Origin: Thermoclostridium caenicola
GTDB taxonomy: Bacteria > Bacillota > Clostridia > DSM-8532
Assembly (NCBI RefSeq): GCF_900142095.1
Contig: NZ_FQZP01000026.1
Span: 1-33,862 of the forward strand
Length of the DNA stretch: 33,862 bases
Direction of reading: 5' to 3'
This document shows, one piece after another, positions 8,511 to 16,744 of the stretch (positions are counted from its first letter, which is position 1; each line of letters starts with the position of its first letter). The notes beneath the pieces were generated by a model that did no database searches, was not told where the DNA came from, and saw only the letters and a program-made list of their open reading frames with translations. The translations under genes and the position numbers were made by a program.

Positions 8511-8927
8511 TTATTTGCTTTCGGTTTCATCGATTATGGTTGGTGTTGCGGGGGCATTGCGGATTTCAGTGTAAGTGCTGTTGTCATAGCTGCCGCCGAA
8601 TACGGAATACCTGATATCGGTCTCGGTTACCGTTTTGACCATGTTCTCTTTGAGTTCGCTTATGACAGCTTCCTTTCCCTTATCCTTTACGGTAATGACT
8701 AGAGGGACGGCAATCAAAACCAATATGAGGGCAATGACCAGAGCGGCTGCCAGCCCAATGCCTATGAGTTCTTTTTTGGCCGCAATAAAGACTGAAAACA
8801 TCAGGACGAAAAAGATGATGCTCAACGTATTGTATGCTTTCTTGGCGTTTCCGCTAAAAGCCAGACGGGTGCGGACGCTTATCCTTTTGCCTTTCTCTCT
8901 GCGATATAGGGTTTTTTCAAACTTCAT
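8511..8927 (-). CDS. Small membrane protein, unknown function
   Basis: I do not recognise this 138-residue protein. It has a basic N-terminus (MKFEKTLYRREKGKRIS), two close hydrophobic segments (about residues 32-48 and 53-76) and a soluble C-terminal half with KENMVKTVTETDIRYSVFGGSYDNSTYTEI. The start at 8927 has GGGGTGAGG upstream. An in-frame ATG at 8963 is possible, and one at 9029 falls inside the neighbouring repeat and is unlikely. It lies downstream of sigK on the same strand but is separated from it by a long palindrome. Confidence 0.65.
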   Translation of the reverse strand: MKFEKTLYRREKGKRISVRTRLAFSGNAKKAYNTLSIIFFVLMFSVFIAAKKELIGIGLAAALVIALILVLIAVPLVITVKDKGKEAVISELKENMVKTVTETDIRYSVFGGSYDNSTYTEIRNAPATPTIIDETESK

Positions 8928-8987
8928 TTCCTCACCCCACAGATTTTCCAAACGTTCCGGCATAATCTTACCACAGCCATGGAAGGA

Positions 8988-9075
8988 ATCCAAGATGATC
9001 CAAGGGGACATCCCTTCTGGATCTTCCAATTAAGGAAGAACCGGGAGAGCTGTCCCCCTGGATCATGGTTTGGAT
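8988..9075. repeat. Long imperfect palindrome (REP-like element)
   Basis: ATGATCCAAGGGGACA (8995-9010) pairs with TGTCCCCCTGGATCAT (9051-9066) with one mismatch. Outer arms ATCCAA (8988-8993) and TTGGAT (9070-9075) also pair, as do inner arms TCTTCC and GGAAGA around an AATTA-type loop. The core GGGGACA...TGTCCCC with GAACCGGGAGAG resembles intergenic REP-type palindromes common in many bacteria. It sits just after the sigK stop and lacks a T-run, so it may end or stabilise the sigK mRNA. Confidence 0.7.
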
Positions 9076-9086
9076 CACTTGACGTA

Positions 9087-9785
9087 CTATTGTTTCAGGC
9101 CTTCCTGGAGTTTGCTCAGGGCCTTCTTTTCGATACGGGACACATAGGAGCGCGAGATGCCGAGGCTTTCCGCCACTTCGCGCTGCGTTTTGCCGCATCC
9201 GCCGCACAGCCCGTACCTGAGCCGGATGATGATCTGCTCCCGGCCTTCCAGGACGGATCGTATCAGGCGGTAAAGCTTTTTAATTCGCTGCGTCAGGTCA
9301 ACCTTTTCTTCCACTTCCTCATCTTCGCAGCCCAGGATGTCGATGAGGGAGATCTCGTTACCTTCCTTGTCGGTACCCAGGGGCTCGTTGAGGGATACCT
9401 CGTTCTGAAGCTTTTTGGATGCCCGCAGGTGCATCAGGATTTCGTTTTCAATGCACCGCGCCGCATAAGTGGCCAGTCGAATTCCCTTATCCGGATCATA
9501 GCTTGACACAGCCTTGATCAGGCCAATGGTTCCAATAGAGATTAAATCATCCGAGTCGGCGGCGTTCACGGCATATTTCCGCGCCACGTGCGCCACCAGT
9601 CTGAGGTTATGTTCGATCAGCAGGTTTCTGGCATCTTCATCGCCTTTTCGGCAGGCGTCGACGAGACGAATCTCCTCTTCCGCAGAAAGCGGTTGGGGGA
9701 AGGATTGGGGGCCTGTTATAAAACCGGCCAGCAAATACTGCGACAGCAGTTTGGAGCATAGGGACACCAAAGGGGCAGGAAACAT
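9087..9785 (-). CDS. sigK: RNA polymerase sigma factor SigK (late mother-cell sporulation sigma)
   Basis: This 232-residue sigma factor directs late mother-cell genes for spore coat and cortex. It begins MFPAPLVSLC, a hydrophobic pro-like region of about 20 residues, then FPQPLSAEEE, a SigK mark. Region 2 has NLRLVAHVARKY and DLISIGTIGLIKAV, followed by IRLATYAARCIENEILMHLR. Region 4 has TQREVAESLGISRSYVSRIEKKAL. VAHV instead of VVYI separates it from SigE. An in-frame upstream extension lacks homology; the chosen ATG has GAGG 9 nt upstream. The gene is whole, with no skin-type prophage split. The pro-region suggests processing by a SpoIVFB-type protease. Confidence 0.95.
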   Translation of the reverse strand: MFPAPLVSLCSKLLSQYLLAGFITGPQSFPQPLSAEEEIRLVDACRKGDEDARNLLIEHNLRLVAHVARKYAVNAADSDDLISIGTIGLIKAVSSYDPDKGIRLATYAARCIENEILMHLRASKKLQNEVSLNEPLGTDKEGNEISLIDILGCEDEEVEEKVDLTQRIKKLYRLIRSVLEGREQIIIRLRYGLCGGCGKTQREVAESLGISRSYVSRIEKKALSKLQEGLKQ

Positions 9786-9816
9786 CTTGAATACCTCATA
9801 ACAGTGTCGCAAATAT

Positions 9817-9845
9817 AGTATATGCATGGGTGCCATGACTTGACA
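9817..9845 (-). promoter_or_regulatory. Possible sporulation-type promoter of sigK
   Basis: On the minus strand CATATACT (complement of 9817-9824) matches the CATA-type -10 used by SigE and SigK, 32 nt before the sigK ATG. The -35 region is not convincing. The expected logic is SigE-driven sigK with self-activation. Confidence 0.35.
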
Positions 9846-9945
9846 CAGGTTATTGGATGGTAAAGATGCAAGTCCAAAAACGGCAGGTTGCATAATTGGA
9901 GGCTATGGACAGGATTTGTCCTGACCGGGTATACCAAAGGCTATC

Positions 9946-9974
9946 TTGATTTTTTCTTTGTAAAACAGTATTCT
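9946..9974 (+). promoter_or_regulatory. Promoter of the RpiR-type regulator
   Basis: TTGATT (9946-9951), a 17-nt spacer and TATTCT (9969-9974) give a good housekeeping promoter about 100 nt before the gene. Confidence 0.55.
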
Positions 9975-10077
9975 ATTTATGATGAAGCATGTCTGTCCAG
10001 CGCAGTATTATCCTCTATAAGAAATATGCTTCTGAAATTGTTTTATTCCCGGATTGCAATTTTGATTGAGGTGGAAT

Positions 10078-10965
10078 ATGGAGAATCTGATCGCGAGAAT
10101 AAAGGAAGGCTACCCGAATTTCAGCAAGGGACAAAAGCTTATAGCCAACTATATAACCGAGCATTATGACAAAGCGGCATTCATGACGGCTGCCAAGCTG
10201 GGAAATGAGGTGGGCGTCAGCGAATCGACGGTGGTCCGTTTTGCCATAGAACTGGGATTCGACGGCTATCCCAAGCTTCAGAAAGCCCTGAGGGAAATCA
10301 TTAAAAGCAAGCTCACTTCCGCCCAGAGGCTGGAAGTGTCCTCCACCCAGATCGACCCGGAAAATGTGATGAAAAGTGTACTTCAGGCCGATATGAACAA
10401 GCTGCGGGTGACCCTGGAAGAAGCGGATGAAAAGAGCTTCAACGCCATCGTTGACGTGATCCTGAATGCCAGGAGGATCTATATCCTGGGCGTCAGGAGT
10501 TCCGCTCCCCTTGCCAGCTTCCTCGGATTTTACTTCAACCTGATATTTGAAAATGTCAGATTAGTGCATACTACCAGTGTCAGCGAAATGTTCGAGCAGA
10601 TCGTCAATGCCAGGGCGGGGGATGTGGTGATAGGCATCAGCTTCCCGCGTTATTCAAGGCGCACCGCCAAGGCTCTGGAGTTCGTCAGCAAGCAGGGCGC
10701 CACGGTGGTGGCCATAACCGACAACCAGAACTCGCCCCTGGCCAGGTATGCGGATTACTGCCTCTTCGCCCGAAGCGACATGGCGTCCTTCGTTGATTCC
10801 CTGGTGGCACCGCTGAGCATGATCAACGCCCTGATCGTTGCCATCGGGCTGAAGCGAAAGGAGCAGATCCATGCGACGCTGGAAAAGCTCGAAAAGCTCT
10901 GGGAAGAGTATCAGATCTATGAAAATGAGAATGACGATCGGCACACCTCGCTGAATCGCGATTAA
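10078..10965 (+). CDS. MurR/RpiR-family transcriptional regulator
   Basis: This 295-residue protein has an N-terminal RpiR helix-turn-helix (about 1-77; AKLGNEVGVSESTVVRFAIELGF) and a C-terminal SIS sugar-phosphate-binding domain (about 125-260; IYILGVRSSAPLASFLGFY and GDVVIGISFPRYSRRTAKAL). Such regulators sense phosphosugars and control sugar or amino-sugar genes, but no sugar gene adjoins it. The ATG at 10078 has GAGGTGG just upstream; an earlier in-frame TTG is less likely. The flavoprotein gene follows after about 20 nt, so they may be co-transcribed. Confidence 0.93.
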   Translation: MENLIARIKEGYPNFSKGQKLIANYITEHYDKAAFMTAAKLGNEVGVSESTVVRFAIELGFDGYPKLQKALREIIKSKLTSAQRLEVSSTQIDPENVMKSVLQADMNKLRVTLEEADEKSFNAIVDVILNARRIYILGVRSSAPLASFLGFYFNLIFENVRLVHTTSVSEMFEQIVNARAGDVVIGISFPRYSRRTAKALEFVSKQGATVVAITDNQNSPLARYADYCLFARSDMASFVDSLVAPLSMINALIVAIGLKRKEQIHATLEKLEKLWEEYQIYENENDDRHTSLNRD

Positions 10966-10987
10966 CAGCCGGAGGTTGAACAACGTT

Positions 10988-12220
10988 TTGAGCAATAAGC
11001 GTGTAGGCATCATTGGCGCAGGCCCGGCCGGGCTTATGGCAGCAGGCCGGGCGGCCGAGCTCGGGCATAAAGTGTATGTGTTTGAGAAGAACAGGCGTGC
11101 CGGCCGCAAACTCATGATAACCGGGAAAGGCCGGTGCAACATCACCAATGCATGCCCTGAAGAGGAACTGATCAGGCATATTCCCGGAAACGGGAGGTTT
11201 CTGTATTCATCGCTCAGCCGTTTCTCCAACCACGATATAATGGCCTTTTTCCAGGATCGCGGCGTCAGGCTGAAAATCGAAAGAGGAAACAGGGTGTTTC
11301 CCGAATCCGACAAGGCTTCGGATATCTGCGACGCCCTGGTTGATTATGCCCTGAAAAACCGCGCCGTCATCAGGTACAATGCCAGTGTTAAGGATGTTGT
11401 TGCCAGGGACGGACAGGTGAACGGTCTTATCCTGGAAAACGGCGACTTCTATGAACTGGATGCGGTGGTGATCGCCACGGGAGGACTGTCCTATCCCCTC
11501 ACCGGTTCAACCGGGGACGGCTACAGGATGGCCCGGAAGCTGGGGCACACGGTCACCGATCTCAAACCCTCCCTGGTGCCGTTGGAGACCGTCGAGACCT
11601 GGGTGAAAGAGGTTAGCGGCCTGACCCTTAAGAATGTGGGCCTCACCGTGTACGATCCAAACGGCAGAAAAGTCTTTGAGGAACAGGGCGAGATGCTGTT
11701 CACCCATTTCGGGGTATCGGGGCCCCTCATCCTGAGCGCGAGCCGGCATATTCTGGACTGCGGCTTTTCCGGAGCCCAGCTGGTTATCGACATGAAGCCC
11801 GCCCTGAGTGAGGAGACCCTGGACAGGCGCATCCAGAGGGACTTTGAGAAATTCTCCAGGAAACAGTTTTCCAATGCGCTCCATGAGCTCCTTCCAAGAA
11901 GCATGATTCCTGTGGTCATCCAACTGCTGCGGATACCGCCGGAAAAGCCGGTGCACCAGATAACCCGCCAGGACAGGCAAAGGATGGTTTCCCTGCTGAA
12001 GGGCATCCGGCTGACGGTTTCGCGTTCAAGGCCCATCGCTGAGGCCATTGTTACGGCAGGAGGCATCCGGATCAGCGAAATTGATCCCAGGACCATGGAA
12101 TCGAAACTGGTCAGGGGCCTGTACTTTGCCGGGGAAATCATCGATGTGGATGCCTATACGGGAGGCTACAATCTGACCATTGCCCTGTCCACCGGTTATA
12201 CGGCCGGAAACAGCATATGA
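10988..12220 (+). CDS. NAD(P)/FAD-dependent oxidoreductase, HI0933/YhiN (BaiN-like) family
   Basis: This protein of about 410 residues has the dinucleotide-binding motif VGIIGAGPAGLMAAGRAAE at its N-terminus. It also has the HI0933-family marks GRKLMITGKGRCNITN, ATGGLSYPLTGSTGDGY and, near the end, GLYFAGEIIDVDAYTGGYN, which contacts FAD. Members are reductases or oxidases of uncertain substrate, some linked to bile acid or aminoacetone chemistry. The start is uncertain: GGAGG at 10971-10975 is followed in frame by TTG at 10976 (too close) and TTG at 10988 (12 nt away). I prefer the latter. Confidence 0.93.
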   Translation: MSNKRVGIIGAGPAGLMAAGRAAELGHKVYVFEKNRRAGRKLMITGKGRCNITNACPEEELIRHIPGNGRFLYSSLSRFSNHDIMAFFQDRGVRLKIERGNRVFPESDKASDICDALVDYALKNRAVIRYNASVKDVVARDGQVNGLILENGDFYELDAVVIATGGLSYPLTGSTGDGYRMARKLGHTVTDLKPSLVPLETVETWVKEVSGLTLKNVGLTVYDPNGRKVFEEQGEMLFTHFGVSGPLILSASRHILDCGFSGAQLVIDMKPALSEETLDRRIQRDFEKFSRKQFSNALHELLPRSMIPVVIQLLRIPPEKPVHQITRQDRQRMVSLLKGIRLTVSRSRPIAEAIVTAGGIRISEIDPRTMESKLVRGLYFAGEIIDVDAYTGGYNLTIALSTGYTAGNSI

Positions 12221-12308
12221 TCCATTTCCTGTACTGCTGCGGAAATCGTATGAACCATCCGTGCCATGGGAAAAATGGGGATATCCATCCATGGTATCAG
12301 GTGGTTAT

Positions 12309-12731
12309 ATGGATTTTCTCATGAAGTTTATGGCCATTGCCATGCTCCTTTTGCTCATCGCCGTGCAGCTGGCGCACCTGTCTCCGTACGGAGAGAGGTT
12401 TCGTACCGATCAATTGAATGGGGTGCCCATCGGGGCCTACCAGTCCGTTATCGGCAAGGGCTATGCCACGCTGAACCTTCTGGGGGAGTATGCGGCAAAC
12501 AGCGCTTCCCTGTATATCAACGGCCTGCACGTGATGGTGATCGACAAGTTCCCTGTAAGACTGGAACTGAATGACGGGGACGTGGTGGAGATTCACGCCG
12601 CGCCGCATACCCATGCCTTTTATGTTTACCTTTCGGACAAGAGCAGCGGACTTTATACCGATATGAAGGAAAAAACGGTCAAGGTGAGCCCGGGCATGAA
12701 CCGTATCCTGCAAGCCCATGTCAGGGACTGA
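12309..12731 (+). CDS. Membrane-anchored or secreted protein, unknown function
   Basis: This 140-residue protein starts MDFLMKFMAI and has one hydrophobic N-terminal segment (about 5-23) that may be a signal anchor. An extracytoplasmic beta-rich domain follows, with INGLHVMVIDKFPVRLELND, GDVVEIHAAPHTHAFYVYLS and a final RILQAHVRD. GGTGG lies 5 nt before the ATG at 12309; in-frame upstream starts (12291, 12180) lack support. I do not recognise the family. It lies between the flavoprotein and the HutP-like gene on the same strand. Confidence 0.7.
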   Translation: MDFLMKFMAIAMLLLLIAVQLAHLSPYGERFRTDQLNGVPIGAYQSVIGKGYATLNLLGEYAANSASLYINGLHVMVIDKFPVRLELNDGDVVEIHAAPHTHAFYVYLSDKSSGLYTDMKEKTVKVSPGMNRILQAHVRD

Positions 12732-12799
12732 TGAATTGCCCTTGTCCTGTCGGTTAATTTCCAATATAATCAAAATGATAATGGATGGAGGATACCTTT

Positions 12800-13222
12800 A
12801 TGAACCACCATGAGATGCTGGGCAGCAGGGATGTTGTCAAGGCTGCCATACGGATGGCGCTGACAAACGACAGGGAAGAAGAGAAAATGCTGCAGAAGGA
12901 ATTGGCAGGCATCGGCATCAAAACGTCCGCCGTGGATTTCGGCGGGGAATTCATCAGTTCGGTGACCCGGATCATTGAACGGGCGGTTGTATCCGCCAAG
13001 CGGGAAGGGGTTATCGAGGAATCCCACGCCGAGGAAGGCGCTGTGGCCGGCGCGGCCAGAGAAGCCCTTTCCCAGGTTATGCCGAAGGCCATCGGCCTCA
13101 ATGTGGGCGGAAAGATTGCCGTGGCAAGGCATGGTGTACATGTAAGCGTCGCCGTATTCTTCGGCATCGGTTTGCTCCATCTCAACGATGTGGCCATCGG
13201 TATCGGCCACCGCGTGGTCTAG
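12800..13222 (+). CDS. HutP-family RNA-binding regulator (clostridial type)
   Basis: This 140-residue protein matches the HutP family through VDFGGEFISSVTRIIERAVV, HAEEGAVAGAAREAL and the C-terminal FFGIGLLHLND...GIGHRVV. In Bacillus, HutP is a histidine- and Mg2+-dependent antiterminator of the histidine utilisation operon. Here the metal site is altered: the Bacillus HALYH motif is replaced by HAEEG (His76 kept, the second His is Gly80), while a C-terminal His137 remains. No hut genes are nearby; the next gene is cmk. The ATG at 12800 has GGAGG 8 nt upstream, and an in-frame ATG at 12785 overlaps that site. Confidence 0.85.
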   Translation: MNHHEMLGSRDVVKAAIRMALTNDREEEKMLQKELAGIGIKTSAVDFGGEFISSVTRIIERAVVSAKREGVIEESHAEEGAVAGAAREALSQVMPKAIGLNVGGKIAVARHGVHVSVAVFFGIGLLHLNDVAIGIGHRVV

Positions 13223-13277
13223 TCCATGGGTATGCCATGGCTGGGCACAGCATGTTCAGCAAATGGGGGAAAAGCGC

Positions 13278-13949
13278 TTGAAAACCATCAGAATAGCCAT
13301 CGACGGCCCATCGGGCGCAGGCAAGAGCACTTTGGCCAAAAGGATTGCCCGGGAACTGGGAATCATCTACCTGGACACGGGCGCCATGTATCGCGCTGTT
13401 GCGCTGAAAGCCATCAGGCTTGGGATTGATACCAGGGATCGTGAGAACGTTTCACGCCTCATGGATGACATTGATATTTCGGTGGAATACCACGACGGTA
13501 CACAGCGCATCTATCTGGACGGGGAGGATGTTTCTTCCGCCATCCGGACCAATGAGGTTTCCATGGGTGCTTCCAATGTCTCGGCTTTTCCGGAGGTGCG
13601 TGCAAAGCTTGTAGCGCTGCAGCAGGAAATTGCCAGGAACAACCCGGTCGTCATGGATGGCAGGGATATCGGGACCAAGGTCCTTCCCGATGCCGGCCTA
13701 AAGATCTTCCTGACAGCCTCGGTTGAGGAGCGGGCCCGCAGACGCTTTCTTGAGCTGAAGGAGAAAGGGCTGCTGGACAAGACCTTTGATGAACTGGTTG
13801 CCGAGATAGAGGAGCGGGATCGCAACGACAGCACGAGGGAACATTCCCCGCTGAAAAAGGCTGAAGATGCTGTCGAGATCGATTCCACAGGAAAGTCCAT
13901 CGATGAGCTTGTGGCCATGATTATGGATATGGTAAGGAAGAGGTTTTGA
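13278..13949 (+). CDS. cmk: (d)CMP kinase
   Basis: This 223-residue kinase phosphorylates CMP and dCMP with ATP. It shows the P-loop GPSGAGKST (residues 10-18), YLDTGAMYRAV, the switch region DGRDIGTKVLPDAGLKIFLTAS and RNDSTREHSPLKKAEDA near the C-terminus, all standard for Cmk. I chose the TTG start at 13278 because it gives MKTIRIAIDGPSG and has GGGGA about 7 nt upstream; an in-frame ATG at 13263 has no ribosome site. It runs directly into plsC with a 3-nt gap, a common clostridial order. Confidence 0.95.
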   Translation: MKTIRIAIDGPSGAGKSTLAKRIARELGIIYLDTGAMYRAVALKAIRLGIDTRDRENVSRLMDDIDISVEYHDGTQRIYLDGEDVSSAIRTNEVSMGASNVSAFPEVRAKLVALQQEIARNNPVVMDGRDIGTKVLPDAGLKIFLTASVEERARRRFLELKEKGLLDKTFDELVAEIEERDRNDSTREHSPLKKAEDAVEIDSTGKSIDELVAMIMDMVRKRF

Positions 13950-13952
13950 TCA

Positions 13953-14549
13953 ATGCTCTACAGCATAGGCAAGGTATTATGCATCCTCTATTTCAGGCTG
14001 TTTTACAGGCTCAGGGTTATCGGCAGGGAAAACATCCCGTCTTCCGGTCCTCTTCTCTTATGCGCCAACCATCCCACCGCCCTGGATATGTTCCTGGTTG
14101 CTTGCATGGTTCCCCGGCGGAAGGTCCATTATATGGCGAAGGCGGAGCTTTTCAGAAACAGGTTCCTGGCCTGGATCATCCGAAGCCTAGGCGCTTTCCC
14201 GGTCAGCCGCGGAAAGGGTGACGTGGGATCGGTAAAAACCGTATACAAGCTTTTGGAAAGCGGGAAAATCGTGGGGATGTTCCCGGAGGGGACGCGTACC
14301 AGGAAAAAGGACCCCAATAAAAGGAAGCCGGGTATTGCCCTGTTTGCGCTCCATTCGGGCGCACCTGTTCTGCCGGTGGCCATCAAAGGGGATTTCAGGC
14401 TTTTCAGGAGGGTGGATCTGATATTCGGGAAACCTTACAAGGTCACCTCGGAAGCTGCCGACGGCACAGGGAAATCCTATCCCAAGGAAGAACTTGTCAG
14501 GATTTCAAACGAGATCATCGACAGCATTTATGCGCTGATGGATCAATAA
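13953..14549 (+). CDS. plsC: 1-acyl-sn-glycerol-3-phosphate acyltransferase (PlsC)
   Basis: This 198-residue membrane-associated enzyme makes phosphatidic acid. The catalytic NHPTALD box (His40, Asp45) and the glycerol-phosphate-binding MFPEGTRTR box (about 109-116) are both present, spaced as in LPLAT enzymes. A hydrophobic N-terminus (about 3-20) anchors it. A GGAAGAGG site lies inside the end of cmk. The ispH-rpsA gene follows after 29 nt, so cmk, plsC and ispH-rpsA form one transcript. Confidence 0.94.
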   Translation: MLYSIGKVLCILYFRLFYRLRVIGRENIPSSGPLLLCANHPTALDMFLVACMVPRRKVHYMAKAELFRNRFLAWIIRSLGAFPVSRGKGDVGSVKTVYKLLESGKIVGMFPEGTRTRKKDPNKRKPGIALFALHSGAPVLPVAIKGDFRLFRRVDLIFGKPYKVTSEAADGTGKSYPKEELVRISNEIIDSIYALMDQ

Positions 14550-14578
14550 AATCGCAGGAAGAAATCGAGGTATGCAGA

Positions 14579-16603
14579 TTGGAGATTATCGTTGCCAGGT
14601 ATTCCGGCTTTTGCTTCGGAGTGGACAAGGCGGTTAAGACGGCGTTCAATGTTCAGTTTGACCAGTGCGACGGAAGGGTGTTTACCCTGGGCGAGCTGAT
14701 CCACAATGCCCAGGTGATAGAAGCCCTCAATAAAAAGGGCATACAGGCAATTAACGACATTGATGAACTTAGGGAAAATGACTGCGTCATTATAAGAGCC
14801 CACGGCATCGGCAGGCATGTCTATGAGATGCTCAGGGAACGCAACGTCAGGATCATTGATGCGACATGTCCTTATGTGAAGCGCATCCACGAAATTGTCA
14901 GGGAAAAACATGACGAAGGCTATCAGATCGTCATTGTCGGAGATCCCACGCATCCTGAAGTGATAGGAATAAACGGCTGGTGTGATGGAAAAGCTTTGAT
15001 TGTATCCGATGAGAAGGAAGCAGAAGAGCTGGCCTGTTCCGACGCGCGGATGTGTGCGGTGGCTCAGACCACCTTCAGGCGATCAAAATACGATGCGATC
15101 TTTGAAACTCTTAAGAAAAAGTTTGCATTCGCATTAAAATTTGATACAATATGTAATGCGACTGTGCAGAGACAATCGGAGGCTGCAAGGCTTTCCAAGG
15201 TTGCTGATGCAATGGTTGTCATTGGTGGAAGGAACAGCTCCAACACGCAGAAGCTCTATGAAATATGTCGCCAGAATTGTCCGCAGACATATCTTATAGA
15301 AAATGCCAGCGAGCTTCCTTCATTAAAAAATATTAAAAATTTAAAGACAGTTGGGATTACCGCTGGGGCTTCAACACCTGATTGGGTAATCAAGGAGGTT
15401 ATTTTTCACATGGAAGACATGACAAAAAGGCAGGAAGGCGAGATCGATTTCAGCAAAGCCTTGGAGGAAAGCTTTACGGAGATCAAGAACAATGACATCG
15501 TGAAGGGGAAGATTATTGGATACAATACCACCGATGTATTCGTTGATCTGGGATATAAGGCTGATGGTATTATTCCGATGGATGAATTCATTGATGATCC
15601 CGATTTTGACCCGGAGAGGGATTTAAAGCCCGGCACCGAAATCGAAGCGATTGTTACCAAGCTGAACGACGGTGAAGGCAATGTGGCTCTCTCCAAGAAG
15701 AGGATGGATGCCATCCGTGGCTTTGAAGAGCTTGAAAATGCCTTTAAGAATGAACAACCTGTTGAAGCAATAGCCAAGGAAGTTGTCAAAGGCGGACTCG
15801 TTGCCGAATACAAAGGCATCAGAATCTTTATCCCGGCATCCCAGGTAAGCGACAAGTATGTCAAGGATCTGTCTCCTTACGTTGGCAAGAAGATAAAAGT
15901 CAAGATAACCGAAATGGCCAATAAACGCCGCATTGTCGGTTCCTGCCGCGTCCTCATTGAAGAGGAAAAGAACAAGAAGGCCGAGGCCTTCTGGAACGAA
16001 GTGGAAGAAGGCAAGGAGTACACCGGTACCGTCAAGAGCCTGACAAAGTTCGGCGCCTTCGTTGACTTGGGCGGCGTGGACGGCCTGATTCACATCTCCG
16101 AACTCTCCTGGAAGAAGATCGACGATCCTTCCGAGGTTCTGAAGGTTGGGGATAAGGTAACCGTCAGGGTTATCGGTGTGGACAGGGAAAAGAAGAAGAT
16201 CTCCCTGGGCTACAGGAAGGCCGAGGACAATCCCTGGTACAAGATCGAGGAGAAATACCATGTGGGCGATATCGTAACAGGTACCATCAAGCGCATGGTT
16301 CCCTTCGGAGCTTTTGTGGAGCTTGAAGAAGGCGTTGAGGGTCTTGTCCATATCTCCCAGATTTCCAACGCCCGGATTGCCAAGCCCGACGAAGTGCTTT
16401 CCGTGGGCCAGACAGTTGAGATGAAGGTCATGGAAGTCAATCCGGAAATCAAGAAGATCAGCCTCAGCATCAAGGAGGTCAAGCCCATCGATCCGGTTCG
16501 CGAGGGCGAAGAACCTGCCGAAACGGCCGAGGAGGATCTTCCCACCGAGCATACCGAGGAGATGTCCACAACCATAGGCGACCTGCTCAATGAGAAGAAA
16601 TAA
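14579..16603 (+). CDS. ispH: Fusion of IspH (HMBPP reductase) and ribosomal protein S1
   Basis: This 674-residue fusion has two parts. Residues 1-280 are IspH, the Fe-S enzyme making IPP and DMAPP at the end of the MEP pathway: cluster cysteines Cys12, Cys97 and Cys192, RAHGI (His75), and THPEV (His125, Glu127). Residues about 306-634 hold four S1 RNA-binding domains (about 306-376, 395-458, 477-547 and 562-634), the last two with FGAFV...GLVHIS-type signatures. An acidic tail ends the protein. This fusion is known in Clostridia. The start is TTG with GAGG 8 nt upstream. Confidence 0.95.
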   Translation: MEIIVARYSGFCFGVDKAVKTAFNVQFDQCDGRVFTLGELIHNAQVIEALNKKGIQAINDIDELRENDCVIIRAHGIGRHVYEMLRERNVRIIDATCPYVKRIHEIVREKHDEGYQIVIVGDPTHPEVIGINGWCDGKALIVSDEKEAEELACSDARMCAVAQTTFRRSKYDAIFETLKKKFAFALKFDTICNATVQRQSEAARLSKVADAMVVIGGRNSSNTQKLYEICRQNCPQTYLIENASELPSLKNIKNLKTVGITAGASTPDWVIKEVIFHMEDMTKRQEGEIDFSKALEESFTEIKNNDIVKGKIIGYNTTDVFVDLGYKADGIIPMDEFIDDPDFDPERDLKPGTEIEAIVTKLNDGEGNVALSKKRMDAIRGFEELENAFKNEQPVEAIAKEVVKGGLVAEYKGIRIFIPASQVSDKYVKDLSPYVGKKIKVKITEMANKRRIVGSCRVLIEEEKNKKAEAFWNEVEEGKEYTGTVKSLTKFGAFVDLGGVDGLIHISELSWKKIDDPSEVLKVGDKVTVRVIGVDREKKKISLGYRKAEDNPWYKIEEKYHVGDIVTGTIKRMVPFGAFVELEEGVEGLVHISQISNARIAKPDEVLSVGQTVEMKVMEVNPEIKKISLSIKEVKPIDPVREGEEPAETAEEDLPTEHTEEMSTTIGDLLNEKK

Positions 16604-16624
16604 CCATACAACTGAAGATCAAAC

Positions 16625-16684
16625 GGCAAGACACGGGAAACGGTCTTGCCTGCCAGACGGCAAGACCGGAACAACCGGTCTTGC
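16625..16684 (+). repeat. Two tandem hairpins sharing the same stem sequence
   Basis: Hairpin 1: GGCAAGAC (16625-16632) with GTCTTGCC (16643-16650). Hairpin 2: GCAAGACCGG (16660-16669) with CCGGTCTTGC (16675-16684), loop AACAA. The stems are near-copies, so arms can also pair across the two units. No T-run follows. They lie just after the ispH-rpsA stop and may be terminator-like, protect the mRNA end or attenuate read-through into cheR. Confidence 0.65.
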
Positions 16685-16744
16685 TGTTATGTAAAAGGCA
16701 TTTTTTCTTTATCTGCAAAGGATTTTGTGGAATGTGGGGGTCAA

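Noticed and set aside
9900-9923. Inverted GGACAGGA/TTTGTCC-type repeat between sigK and the RpiR gene
   Set aside because: The arms are short and imperfect and do not overlap the predicted promoters.
15623-16552. 309-codon minus-strand frame inside the S1 domains
   Set aside because: It is a shadow of the ispH-rpsA gene.
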